64,000 nucleotides of DNA, from the NCBI GenBank assembly GCA_017307955.1, contig JAFKFV010000014.1, forward strand, positions 159,939 through 223,938, given 5' to 3'. This document shows, in pieces, positions 35,747-43,784 of this stretch (positions are counted from its first letter, which is position 1; every line of letters starts with the position of its first letter). Origin of the DNA: Allobosea sp. Its GTDB lineage: Bacteria > Pseudomonadota > Alphaproteobacteria > Rhizobiales > Kaistiaceae. The notes under the pieces were generated by a model, which saw only the letters and a program-made list of their open reading frames with translations, made no database searches and was not told where the DNA came from. A program made the translations under genes and the position numbers.

Positions 35747-36526
35747 ATGACGAACGAGACCGAAACGAGCGCCCGCTGGGCGGGCCGCAACAGTGACAAG
35801 GACGTGCTGCGCGACCGGATCTGGGGCCAGCTGGTGACGGACGGCGTCAATGTCGGCCCCGTCGACAGCCGCATCCCGAATTTTGCCGGCGCCGACCTCG
35901 CTGCCCTGCATCTCTCGCGGCTCGACGCCTGGAAGAATGCCAGGGTCGTGAAGTGCAATCCCGATCCGCCGCAGATCCCGGTGCGCCTGCGCGCGCTCTA
36001 TGACGGCAAGATCCTCTACGCTCCGGTCCCCGAGCTCACCAAGGGCTTTCCCTTCGTGCGGCTCGATCCGGCGGTGCTGGAGGCCAAGGGCATCCAGTTC
36101 GAACTCGCCGCCACCTCGCAGGGCTTCGTCGAGCATGGCGATCCGGTCGAGTTCGAGGAGATGGAACCGCTCGATTTCGTCGTGGTCGGCTGCGTCGCCG
36201 TCAGCCGTGCCGGCGGCCGCACAGGGAAGGGCGGCGGCTTCGCCGATCTCGAGCTCGGCATCTTTCGCGAACTCGGCAAGGTCACGCCGGCGACTCCGGT
36301 GGCGACGACGGTCCACACGGTCCAGCTCGTTGATGACGTGCTGCTGCCGATGCTCGCCCACGACTCTCCGCTCGACTATATCGCGACCGAGCAGGGCGTC
36401 ATCGAAACGAAGACGATCATGACGCGGCCGACCGGCGTCGCCTGGGACTTCGTGCAGGCCGATCAGTACGCATCGATCCCGTTCCTGAACGATCTTCGGG
36501 CGCGGATCGAGGCGAAAGAGGCGTGA
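35747..36526 (+). CDS. 5-formyltetrahydrofolate cyclo-ligase paralogue (COG0212-type)
   Basis: 259 residues from the ATG at 35747 (a GTG at 35735 overlapping the AtzE stop is an alternative). The N-terminus KDVLRDRIWGQLV and the segments SRIPNFAGADLAALHL, GKILYAPVPELTKGFPFVRL and GGGFADLELGIFRELG match the cyclo-ligase fold, but it lacks the compact form of true 5-FCL and belongs to the COG0212 paralogues. Such paralogues have been linked through genome context to thiamin metabolism; a role in a cyanurate/biuret pathway is not established. Its place between AtzE- and AtzH-like genes suggests an ATP- or folate-linked step on a pathway intermediate. Confidence 0.8.
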   Translation: MTNETETSARWAGRNSDKDVLRDRIWGQLVTDGVNVGPVDSRIPNFAGADLAALHLSRLDAWKNARVVKCNPDPPQIPVRLRALYDGKILYAPVPELTKGFPFVRLDPAVLEAKGIQFELAATSQGFVEHGDPVEFEEMEPLDFVVVGCVAVSRAGGRTGKGGGFADLELGIFRELGKVTPATPVATTVHTVQLVDDVLLPMLAHDSPLDYIATEQGVIETKTIMTRPTGVAWDFVQADQYASIPFLNDLRARIEAKEA

Positions 36527-36533
36527 GGGCGGC

Positions 36534-36941
36534 GTGACCATCGAGATCGACCATCCCGAGACCAAAGCCGAACTCGAAGCGGCCTTCGCTCGTTACGAGA
36601 CCGCGCTGGTGGAGAACGATGTCGCGGTGCTCGACGAGCTCTTTCTCGTCGCGCCGACCACGATCCGCTATGGCGGCGGCGAAAATCTCTACGGCTATGC
36701 CGAGATCGCCGCCTTCCGTCAGGCCCGCTCGCCGCGCGATCTCGCGCGCCGGCTCGATCGGACCGTGATCACGACCTATGGCCGCGATTTCGGCGTCGCC
36801 TCGACCCTGTTCTATCGCGACAGCGCGCCCGGCAAGGTCGGCCGCCAGATGCAGACCTGGGTGAAGACGGTCGCCGGCTGGCGCGTCGCCGCGGCGCATG
36901 TCAGCCTCATTGCCGATCCGGCGGGCGGGGAGAAGCCATGA
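36534..36941 (+). CDS. AtzH-like protein (DUF3225, SnoaL/NTF2 fold)
   Basis: 135 residues from a GTG at 36534 with GAGGG 4 bp upstream. The sequence ELEAAFARYETALVENDVAV, LDELFLVAPTTIRYG and WVKTVAGWRVAAAHVSL is the DUF3225/AtzH type of NTF2 fold. AtzH is the decarboxylating 1,3-dicarboxyurea amidohydrolase that gives allophanate, closing the route opened by AtzD and AtzEG. Its stop overlaps the GntR start (ATGA). Confidence 0.85.
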   Translation: MTIEIDHPETKAELEAAFARYETALVENDVAVLDELFLVAPTTIRYGGGENLYGYAEIAAFRQARSPRDLARRLDRTVITTYGRDFGVASTLFYRDSAPGKVGRQMQTWVKTVAGWRVAAAHVSLIADPAGGEKP

Positions 36942-37615
36942 CGGCACGGGCGGCCGGGATGAAGGAAACGCCCGTCCGCCGCACGCGGACCGATGATCTC
37001 CGGGTGCAACTCGCCGACGAGATCGTCCGCGGCATCTTCGCGCCCGGCGACGCCCTCGACGAAAGCGGCCTCGCCGCGCGCTACGGCGTGTCGCGCACCC
37101 CGGTGCGCGAGGCGTTGCGGCAATTGTCGTCGAGCGGGCTGGTCGAAATCCGGCCGCATCGCGGCGCCATCGTCACGCGTCCCTCCGAGGCGCGGCTGAT
37201 GGAAATGTTCGTCGTGATGGCGGAGCTCGAGAGCCTCTGCGCCGGCCTCGCCGCCGAGGCGATGAGCCTCCTCGAGCGCCGGGAGCTGGAGCGGCTGCAC
37301 CGCGCGCTCGGCGAACTGGTGAAGTCCGGCGATCCGACCCGCTATGCCGAGGCCAACGAGCGCTTCCACAGCGCGATCTATGCCGGCGCGCATAACGGCT
37401 ATCTCTCCGAGCTGACGCTCGCGACCCGCGCGCGGCTCGCCCCGTTCCGGCGGGCGCAGTTCAGCCGCATCGGACGCCTCGCGCTCTCCTTCGACGAGCA
37501 TGACCGGGTCGTCGAGGCGATCCTGCGTGGCGACCGCGATCTCGCCACGCGGGCGATGCGCGAGCATATCGGCACAGTCAAGGAAGCCTTCGACCGCTTC
37601 ATGGAAGGCCGCTGA
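36938..37615 (+). CDS. GntR family transcriptional regulator (FadR/FCD subfamily)
   Basis: 225 residues. The winged helix is in the first 75 residues (DEIVRGIFAPGDALDESGLA, YGVSRTPVREALRQLSSSG), followed by an all-helical FCD effector domain with metal-binding His positions (ANERFHSAIYAGAHN, REHIGTVKEAF). It is the last gene of the operon, overlapping the AtzH-like gene by 4 bp, so it is transcribed with its targets. The twin TGTATGCAAT boxes upstream of the first gene are its likely operators, with a ring or ureide intermediate as inducer. Confidence 0.92.
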   Translation: MTARAAGMKETPVRRTRTDDLRVQLADEIVRGIFAPGDALDESGLAARYGVSRTPVREALRQLSSSGLVEIRPHRGAIVTRPSEARLMEMFVVMAELESLCAGLAAEAMSLLERRELERLHRALGELVKSGDPTRYAEANERFHSAIYAGAHNGYLSELTLATRARLAPFRRAQFSRIGRLALSFDEHDRVVEAILRGDRDLATRAMREHIGTVKEAFDRFMEGR

Positions 37616-37767
37616 CCTTTCCCTCTGTCCGGTCTGGCGCAGCGGCGCCCGGCCGCGGTCCCTTTTCCCTTTCCCGGCAGTTGAGTTGAAGCTCGCCCTG
37701 CCTATGGTAGGAGCCGGAACGGCACGGCGGTCGCCGCTGCCACGGATTCGAAACACGGGAGGCGAGA

Positions 37768-38394
37768 ATGGCGTCTGGACTGCGCGAGGATGACGGCGAG
37801 ACCAGCTACGAGGTTCGCGAGGTCGTCGCGGTCTTCGACAGCGAGAAGGCGCTGCAGGCCGCGGTCGACGACCTGATCGCCGCCGGCCTCGAGCGCGAGG
37901 ACATGAGCGTCCTCGCCGATCCGGGCAAGCTGGCCGAGCTCGGCGTGCCGGTCGCGGGCATCGAGGATAATCCGAAGGTCGCGCGCGCCGCCTATATGCC
38001 AGCCGAATCGCGGGCCGAGGAGGCGACCGCCATGACCGGGGCGCCGGCGCTGATCGTCGGTCTCGGCGCGGCGCTCGCGGCCGGTACCGCCGGCCTCTCG
38101 CTCATCCCGACGCTCGCGCTCACCGTCGGCGGCACGCTGGCCAGCGGCGGCGCCGGCATGCTGCTCGCCCGCTTCTTCGGCCATCGCCACGCCGATTTCA
38201 TCCGCCGCCAGATCGAGGCCGGCGGTCTGGTGCTCTGGGTGCATTCGCCCGACAAGGGTGCCGATGCCAGGATCGTCGAGACCGTCGCCAAGCATGGCGC
38301 GCGCGACATCCATCAGCATGCGATCAAGCGCAGCTGGGGCGTCGACGACGTGCCGCTGCACGACTTCAACCCCGATCCGCTGGTCCGCGAGTAG
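37768..38394 (+). CDS. General stress protein 17M-like (YflT domain) membrane-associated protein
   Basis: 208 residues. The N-terminal 70 residues (VVAVFDSEKALQAAVDDLIA, AGLEREDMSVLAD) match the YflT/heat-induced stress protein domain; the centre has two glycine-alanine-rich hydrophobic hairpins (ALIVGLGAALAAGTAGL and LALTVGGTLASGGAGMLLA), and the C-terminus repeats a ferredoxin-like segment (GGLVLWVHSPDKGADARIVE). Probably an envelope-associated stress protein of unknown activity. It follows the GntR gene after 150 bp and appears independent of that operon. Confidence 0.7.
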   Translation: MASGLREDDGETSYEVREVVAVFDSEKALQAAVDDLIAAGLEREDMSVLADPGKLAELGVPVAGIEDNPKVARAAYMPAESRAEEATAMTGAPALIVGLGAALAAGTAGLSLIPTLALTVGGTLASGGAGMLLARFFGHRHADFIRRQIEAGGLVLWVHSPDKGADARIVETVAKHGARDIHQHAIKRSWGVDDVPLHDFNPDPLVRE

Positions 38395-38473
38395 ATCGCT
38401 GCGCCGAGAGCCCTGTCGATCGTCCAGCCCCGCGCCGCGGGGCTGGAACCGCCATTTTTCCGGAGTTCCGCCG

Positions 38474-38965
38474 ATGATGACGCTTCGCTCTCTCCTTCTC
38501 GCCGCCGCCGTCACGGCTGCCCTGCCGGTCCTGCAGGCCGAGGCGGCCGGCGCGTTCGAATGCCCGGTGCCGGATGCCGGCGCCAAGGTCGATGCGTCGG
38601 TCGCTGCGCTGCTGCCGCCGGACGATGCCTTCGATGATGTCGTGAAGCTCAATGCCGCCGTCGATGCGATGACCGCCGCCGGCGTCTCGCGCGCCGTCGT
38701 CATCGACATCCTGGTGTCGCGCTATTGCCCGGTGATGGCCAAGGAGAGCTGGCTCTCCGATGCCGAAAAGACCGACCGCATGCGGGCCTTCGCCTCGCGC
38801 GTGACGCGGATCGTCTTCGGTCTTGAAAGCGAAGACACGATCATCTTCGACGTGGCGCTTCCTTCGGCGATCGCCAATCAGGTGACGTCCGAGGCGACCG
38901 CCGCGAAGGTGACGCCGCAGGCCTGGATCGCAAGCCAGGTCGACAAGGTGATCGCCGGCAACTGA
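38474..38965 (+). CDS. Secreted hypothetical protein
   Basis: 163 residues from the ATG at 38474. A Sec signal peptide (TLRSLLLAAAVTAALP, cleavage near AEA-AGA) precedes a mature helical domain with two Cys residues (FECPVPDAG and SRYCPVMAKE) that could form a disulfide in the periplasm. I do not recognise the family. A strong terminator follows the stop codon, so the gene is the end of its transcript. Confidence 0.65.
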   Translation: MMTLRSLLLAAAVTAALPVLQAEAAGAFECPVPDAGAKVDASVAALLPPDDAFDDVVKLNAAVDAMTAAGVSRAVVIDILVSRYCPVMAKESWLSDAEKTDRMRAFASRVTRIVFGLESEDTIIFDVALPSAIANQVTSEATAAKVTPQAWIASQVDKVIAGN

Positions 38966-38970
38966 GCCGC

Positions 38971-39001
38971 AACGGCGCCGCCTCCGCGCGGCGCCGTTTT
39001 T
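38971..39001 (+). terminator. Rho-independent terminator
   Basis: AACGGCGCCGC (38971-38981), loop CTCCGC, GCGGCGCCGTT (38988-38998) forms an 11-bp perfect stem ending in a TTTTT run (38997-39001). It lies 6 bp after the secreted hypothetical gene and just before the 3' end of the convergent mtgA gene, so it separates the two transcripts. Confidence 0.92.
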
Positions 39002-39817
39002 CTACATGCAATCGACATAGGGGCCGGCCTGGCTGGCGCGGCGCTGGATGATGCGCGCATGCGCCTGCAGCGCGCGCGACGGCTTGCCGGGATTGCGCAG
39101 GATCGGGTTCGGCAGCGCCGCGGCGAGCAGCGCGCCTTCGCGGGCGCTGAGCGCCTTGGCCGGCTTCTTGAAATAATGCTGCGCCGCCGCCTCGACGCCG
39201 AAGAGCCCGGGGCCCCATTGCGCGATGTTGAGATAGATCTCCATCAGCCGGCGCTTCGACCAGATGAAGTCGGCGTAGAGCGCGAGCGGGATTTCCAGCC
39301 CCTTGCGCAGATAGCTGCGCGAGGGCCAGAGATAGAGATTCTTGACCGTCTGCATCGGGATGGTGCTGGCGCCTCGCGAGGGGCCGCCCTCGCGCGACAG
39401 CACGCTTTCGAGTTGGTTCCAGTCGACGCCATTATGGGCGCAGAACTGGCCGTCCTCCGACATGGTCACGGCATTGACGACATTGGGCGAGATGTCGTCG
39501 AACGCCACCCAGTCGCGGTCCATGCCCTGGAAGGTGATCGCCGACCACAGCATCAGCGTCGAGATCGGCGGTACGATCCAGTAGATCGGCGTCAGCACCA
39601 GCGGCAGCGCGATGATGACCAGCGCGATCTTCGCGCCGAGGATGGCGAAGCGCTTCCAGCGGGGTCGCGCCGGCGCGACAGAACTGGCAGGCGGTGGCGC
39701 GACGGGCTCGATCGTCTCGACGCGCGCCGGCTCACCGTCATGGGCGGAAAGTGGCATGACGGCCGCGACATCGGGCGCCGGCGCGTCGTCCGGCCGGTTC
39801 TGCGATCCTTCGGTCAT
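39002..39817 (-). CDS. mtgA: Monofunctional biosynthetic peptidoglycan transglycosylase
   Basis: 271 residues from the ATG at 39817. An N-terminal cytoplasmic tail rich in Ala and Pro precedes one membrane helix (LGAKIALVIIALPLVLTPIY), then the GT51 domain in the periplasm with the catalytic Glu in SEDGQFCAHNGVDW, the GASTIPMQTVKNLYLWPSR motif and RRLMEIYLNIAQWGPG. There is no transpeptidase domain, so it only polymerises glycan strands from lipid II. The start overlaps the stop of the upstream oxyR-like gene (ATGA). Confidence 0.93.
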   Translation of the reverse strand: MTEGSQNRPDDAPAPDVAAVMPLSAHDGEPARVETIEPVAPPPASSVAPARPRWKRFAILGAKIALVIIALPLVLTPIYWIVPPISTLMLWSAITFQGMDRDWVAFDDISPNVVNAVTMSEDGQFCAHNGVDWNQLESVLSREGGPSRGASTIPMQTVKNLYLWPSRSYLRKGLEIPLALYADFIWSKRRLMEIYLNIAQWGPGLFGVEAAAQHYFKKPAKALSAREGALLAAALPNPILRNPGKPSRALQAHARIIQRRASQAGPYVDCM

Positions 39818-40731
39818 GACGCGGCCCGCACCGGTTCGAGCGCGAAGCGGCCGAGATGGCCGGCGAGCAGGCGGAAATCCTGGTCGCGGCTGGTGCCGCG
39901 CCGCCAGCAGAGGGCGAGGCTGCGGCGCGCCTCGCGCTGTTCGATGGTCATGAGGGCGATCTGCGTTCCGGACAGGATGCCCGCTTCGGTGGCGATGCGG
40001 GGGAGAAAGGTGATGCCAAGGCCGTTGTCGACCATCTGCACCAGCGTCGTCAGGCTGGAGGCGCGGATCTCGTCGCTCTCCCGGCCGGCAAGCTCGGGCG
40101 CCGCGGCGCGGACATGGTCGCTGAGGCAATGGCCGTCCTCGAGGAGCAACAGCGTTTCCGAGGCGAGTTCGCGCGCGCCGACCTTGCTGCGCCCCGCGAG
40201 CGGGTGTTCGCCCGGAACGGCGACGAGCAGGCTGTCCTCGGCGACGGTCTCGACCACGAGGCCGTCGACCGGCGCGGGCAGGGCGATCAGCACCGCGTCG
40301 AGCCGGCCGGCGCGGAGATCATCCAGCATCGGTCGCGTCAGGTCCTCGCGCAGATGCAGCTTGAGGCCGGGATAGGCCTTGCGGAGCTCCGGCAGCACGC
40401 GCGGCAGCACATAGGGGGCGATGGAGGGGATCACGCCGAGGCGGATGCGGCCGGCGAGCGGGGCATGCGAACTGCGCGCCGCGTCCATCAGTTCGTTCGT
40501 ATCGACGAGCAGCGCCTTCATGCGCGGCAGGCTCGCCTCGCCCGCCGCGGTCAGCGTGACCAGCCGGTTGGCGCGGTCGACGAGGCCGACGCCGATCGTC
40601 TCCTCGAGCTGGCGGACGGCATCGGAGAGCGTCGACTGCGTGACGCCGCAGGCGGAGGCCGCGCGGCTGAACGAGCCGGTCTCGGCGAGGGCGACGAAAT
40701 ACTGCATCTGGCGGAGGGTGGGAAGCTGCAT
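39814..40731 (-). CDS. oxyR: LysR family regulator, OxyR-like
   Basis: 305 residues from the ATG at 40731. N-terminal winged helix (FVALAETGSFSRAASACGVT) and C-terminal LysR substrate domain. The OxyR signature LLLLEDGHCLSDH places the peroxidatic Cys at residue 202, but the position of the resolving Cys nine residues later (Cys208 in E. coli) is Ala211 here. It is divergent from a peroxiredoxin and AhpD pair, the normal OxyR target, with a 177-bp shared control region. Peroxide sensing may therefore work without the usual intramolecular disulfide, or through another partner. Confidence 0.85.
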   Translation of the reverse strand: MQLPTLRQMQYFVALAETGSFSRAASACGVTQSTLSDAVRQLEETIGVGLVDRANRLVTLTAAGEASLPRMKALLVDTNELMDAARSSHAPLAGRIRLGVIPSIAPYVLPRVLPELRKAYPGLKLHLREDLTRPMLDDLRAGRLDAVLIALPAPVDGLVVETVAEDSLLVAVPGEHPLAGRSKVGARELASETLLLLEDGHCLSDHVRAAAPELAGRESDEIRASSLTTLVQMVDNGLGITFLPRIATEAGILSGTQIALMTIEQREARRSLALCWRRGTSRDQDFRLLAGHLGRFALEPVRAAS

Positions 40732-40747
40732 GGGTCCTGCACTAAAC

Positions 40748-40812
40748 ACCGATGCCGCCGCCTGCAATCGGTAAAACCGATCGAGGTGTGCGTTTTTTAC
40801 GGTTTGACCGAT
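40748..40812. promoter_or_regulatory. Candidate operator repeats between oxyR and the peroxiredoxin gene
   Basis: ACCGAT occurs three times (40748-40753, 40776-40781, 40807-40812). The middle one is part of the inverted repeat ATCGGT-AAA-ACCGAT (40767-40781). The positions, roughly three helical turns apart, lie between the divergent starts at 40731 and 40909 and could be regulator sites. They do not match the E. coli OxyR consensus, so the assignment is tentative. Confidence 0.35.
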
Positions 40813-40908
40813 GCGCTGCAGCATGGCAGTTTCTCGCTCATGCAGCAGCCCGACAGGCAATCTGTGTGCGCTGCGACATCATCCGTCTCGACATGACAGG
40901 AGTAGGAC

Positions 40909-41460
40909 ATGCTCGGCATCGGCGACAAGCTGCCTGATTTCTCGGTTACCGGCGTGAAGCCCGGCTTCAACAAGCACGAGGAGAATGGCGAAAGCGCCTT
41001 CGAGACGATCACGAAGGACAGCTTCCCAGGCAAGTGGAAGGTGATCTTCTTCTATCCGAAGGACTTCACCTTCGTCTGCCCGACCGAGATCGCCGAATTC
41101 GCCCGTCTCGCCGGGGAGTTCGAGGATCGCGACGCGGTCGTGCTTGGCGGCTCGACCGACAACGAGTTCGTGAAGCTCGCCTGGCGCCGCGACCACAAGG
41201 ATCTCGACCGGCTGCCGATCTGGTCCTTCGCCGACACGAATGGCTCGCTGGTCGACGGCCTCGGCGTGCGCTCGCCGGACGGCGTCGCCTACCGCGTGAC
41301 CTTCATCGTCGATCCGCATGGCGACATCCAGCACGTCTACGCTACCAACCTGAATGTTGGCCGCAATCCGAAGGACACGCTGCGCGTTCTCGACGCGCTG
41401 CAGACCGACGAGCTCTGCGCCTGCAACCGCGAAGTCGGCGGCACCACGCTCGCGGCCTGA
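40909..41460 (+). CDS. Peroxiredoxin (AhpC/Prx family)
   Basis: 183 residues. The peroxidatic Cys is in FTFVCPTEIAEFA and the resolving Cys in ELCACNREVGG near the C-terminus, a 2-Cys arrangement typical of alphaproteobacterial AhpC. It reduces hydrogen peroxide and organic hydroperoxides in the cytoplasm. The following gene encodes AhpD, which can recycle it, in place of AhpF. Divergent from the OxyR-like gene. Confidence 0.93.
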   Translation: MLGIGDKLPDFSVTGVKPGFNKHEENGESAFETITKDSFPGKWKVIFFYPKDFTFVCPTEIAEFARLAGEFEDRDAVVLGGSTDNEFVKLAWRRDHKDLDRLPIWSFADTNGSLVDGLGVRSPDGVAYRVTFIVDPHGDIQHVYATNLNVGRNPKDTLRVLDALQTDELCACNREVGGTTLAA

Positions 41461-41484
41461 TCCCGCATCATCCGAAGAACGGCG

Positions 41485-41502
41485 CCCCGGACCCCTCCGG
41501 GG
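41485..41502 (+). other. Stem-loop between peroxiredoxin and ahpD
   Basis: CCCCGGA (41485-41491), loop CCCC, TCCGGGG (41496-41502) lies in the 72-bp gap between the two genes. Without a T-run it is more likely an attenuating or stabilising hairpin that keeps the peroxiredoxin message in excess over ahpD. Confidence 0.6.
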
Positions 41503-41532
41503 GGCTTCCTCCGACGAGAAACCGAACACGCC

Positions 41533-42060
41533 ATGTCGATCGACAGCCTCAAGTCCCGCATCCCCGATTTCGCCAAGGATGTCCGCCTCAACCTGTCGAC
41601 GCTCGCCGGCGACGAGACGCTGACGCCGCAGCAGAAATACGGCTTGATGGTCGCCTGCGGCATTGCGAGCCGCAATCCGGCTGTCCGCGAGGCGCTCGTC
41701 GCCGAGGCGACGCCACACCTCTCGCCCGCCGCGCTCGCCGCCGCGAAGTCGGCCGCCGCGATCATGGGCATGAACAATGTCTATTACCGCTTCACGCATC
41801 TTGTTTCGAACGGCGAATACCGCACGCTGCCGGCCAAGCTCCGGATGAACGTCATCGGCAATCCGGGTGTAGACAAGGCCGACTTCGAGCTGTGGTCGCT
41901 TGCCGTCTCGGCGATCAATGGCTGCGGCATGTGCATGGACAGCCATGAGGCCGTGCTGAAGAAGGCCGAGGTGCCGACCGAGGCCGTGCAGACCGCCGTC
42001 CGCTATGCCGCCATCATCCAGTCGGCGGCGATCGCGCTCGAGGCCGCCGAGGCTGCTTGA
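41533..42060 (+). CDS. ahpD: Alkyl hydroperoxidase AhpD
   Basis: 175 residues, full AhpD length. The redox motif is in [18 protein letters not shown] (Cys-x2-Cys-x3-His with the proton-relay Glu upstream), and the N-terminal [17 protein letters not shown] is conserved. AhpD reduces the neighbouring peroxiredoxin, probably with lipoamide-linked enzymes as electron source. Second gene of the peroxide operon. Confidence 0.95.
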   Translation: MSIDSLKSRIPDFAKDVRLNLSTLAGDETLTPQQKYGLMVACGIASRNPAVREALVAEATPHLSPAALAAAKSAAAIMGMNNVYYRFTHLVSNGEYRTLPAKLRMNVIGNPGVDKADFELWSLAVSAINGCGMCMDSHEAVLKKAEVPTEAVQTAVRYAAIIQSAAIALEAAEAA

Positions 42061-42128
42061 CGGGCCGGCCGCGACCCGCCTATTCCGGCGTCGGCCCGGC
42101 CGCCTGGCCGGCGACGCCGGAGCCAGAA

Positions 42129-43037
42129 TTGCCCGCCCCAGTCTTTTCCGACCGCCTCGCCGAGACCGCCCGCGCCGTCGAGGCCTGCCTCGATGAACTC
42201 CTTGCTGCCAATCCGGCGCCGGGCGAGATCGCGCGGCCCGAGCGGCTGCGCGAGGCGATGCGCTATGCCCTGCTCGGCGGCGGCAAGCGGCTTCGGCCGG
42301 CGCTGACCCGCGAGGTTGCGCTGCTGTTCGGCCGCTCCGACCAAGGCGTAATCCGCACCGGCGCCGCCATCGAATGCCTGCACGGCTACAGCCTCGTCCA
42401 TGACGACCTGCCGGCCATGGACGATGATGATCTGCGCCGCGGCCGCCCGACCCTGCATCGCGCCTTCGACGAGGCGACGGCGATCCTCGCCGGCGATGCC
42501 CTGCAGACCCTCGCCTTCGACATTCTGGCCGATCCGGCGACCGACGCCGATCCTGCCATCCGCGCCGAGCTCGTGCTCGGCCTTGCCCGCGCCTCGGGGC
42601 TCGGCGGCATGGCCGGCGGCCAGATGCTCGACCTCGAGGCTGAGCGCGCTGCGCCGGGTGAAGATGGCATCCTCGTCCTGCAAGCCATGAAGACCGGCGC
42701 GCTGATCCGGTTTTCCTGCGAGGCCGGCGCCATTCTCGGTGGCGCCGATGCGGAAGCGCGCGCTCGCATCCGCCGCTATGGCGAGATCGTCGGCCTCGCC
42801 TTCCAGCTCGCCGATGACCTCCTCGACGTCACGGCGACGGTGGAAGCGATGGGCAAGGCGACAGCCAAGGACGCCGACCGGGGCAAGGCGACGCTGGTCT
42901 CGCTCTACGGTGTCGCAGCGACCCGCGCCCGGCTCGACGCGCTGGTCGCCGAGGCGGAAGCCCTGCTGGCGCCGTTCGGCCCCGCCGCCGCGACGCTCGC
43001 GGGCGCCGCCCGCTTCGTGGCCCTGCGGCAGAGCTGA
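42129..43037 (+). CDS. ispA: Polyprenyl synthetase, farnesyl diphosphate synthase type
   Basis: 302 residues from a TTG at 42129 with GGAG 6 bp upstream; a frame reaching a TTG at 42057 overlaps ahpD and lacks conserved residues. The motifs GGGKRLRPALTRE, the first aspartate-rich motif in HDDLPAMDDDD, LQAMKTGALIRFS and the second in QLADDLLDVTATVE are those of short-chain trans-prenyltransferases of the IspA type. It condenses IPP with DMAPP and GPP to farnesyl diphosphate for undecaprenol, quinone and hopanoid synthesis. No dxs gene follows, unlike in E. coli. Confidence 0.88.
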   Translation: MPAPVFSDRLAETARAVEACLDELLAANPAPGEIARPERLREAMRYALLGGGKRLRPALTREVALLFGRSDQGVIRTGAAIECLHGYSLVHDDLPAMDDDDLRRGRPTLHRAFDEATAILAGDALQTLAFDILADPATDADPAIRAELVLGLARASGLGGMAGGQMLDLEAERAAPGEDGILVLQAMKTGALIRFSCEAGAILGGADAEARARIRRYGEIVGLAFQLADDLLDVTATVEAMGKATAKDADRGKATLVSLYGVAATRARLDALVAEAEALLAPFGPAAATLAGAARFVALRQS

Positions 43038-43039
43038 CC

Positions 43040-43618
43040 TTACGGGCGATCGGGCCAGTCGCCAGGCGGAATGTTCGCCGCCCGCAGTTCCTCCGCCATC
43101 GACCCGGCCGGTAGCGCCCTGGCCTCTGCCGCCGCTTCGATCGAGGCAAGGCTGCGCCGAAGCCCGTCGAGCGGGATCGTCGCTTCGATGACGTCGCCAT
43201 CGCCGGTCGCGGCGCGGATGACGGCGAAGCTGCCCGCGCGCGAGCGCCGGATTGTCTCGGCTTTGGCGCGATCCAGCTCGACGAAGGCGAACCCGTTGGC
43301 CTCAGTCACAGGATCAGGCGCTCTGCGGCCGAGGGAGCGGCCCGTGCGCAGCGGCAGCGCGATCGTCCTGATGCGGGTGCCGCCGCCGGTAGCCAGGGCC
43401 ACGGCGGCATGCCAGTGCTGGCGGCCGTCCGGTGCGCGGGTCACCCGCAGCCAGGCCGCGGTCATGATCTCGTCGATCGAGACCGCCGTCGCATAGGCGA
43501 CGCAGCGGCTCTCGTCGCAGGTCGCGAACCCGTTCTCGTCGGCCGCGGCTGCGTCATCGGCATGCGGCGTCAGCAGGATCATCGCGGCGAGGACCGTGGT
43601 GAAGACGAAGCGCTGCAT
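43040..43618 (-). CDS. Secreted hypothetical protein
   Basis: 192 residues from the ATG at 43618. It has a signal peptide (FVFTTVLAAMILLTP, cleavage near AAA) and two closely spaced Cys residues (FATCDESRCVAYA) early in the mature part, recalling but not clearly matching invasion-locus-B-type periplasmic proteins. The rest is mixed alpha/beta without known motifs. Convergent with the polyprenyl synthetase gene, whose stop is 2 bp away. Confidence 0.6.
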   Translation of the reverse strand: MQRFVFTTVLAAMILLTPHADDAAAADENGFATCDESRCVAYATAVSIDEIMTAAWLRVTRAPDGRQHWHAAVALATGGGTRIRTIALPLRTGRSLGRRAPDPVTEANGFAFVELDRAKAETIRRSRAGSFAVIRAATGDGDVIEATIPLDGLRRSLASIEAAAEARALPAGSMAEELRAANIPPGDWPDRP

Positions 43619-43784
43619 GGCGCGTCCCCCTCGATGTCCGCGCACCGATAGAGGGGAGGGGGACGGTGCGATATGACGAAGGTCACGGTCTTCACCACTC
43701 GTTCAGTCTCTCCGCGAAAAGCCGGCCGTCTTCACCCCTCCTTAGTGCCGGGCGGCGATCCCTCATGGATCATCTGGGGAAACC

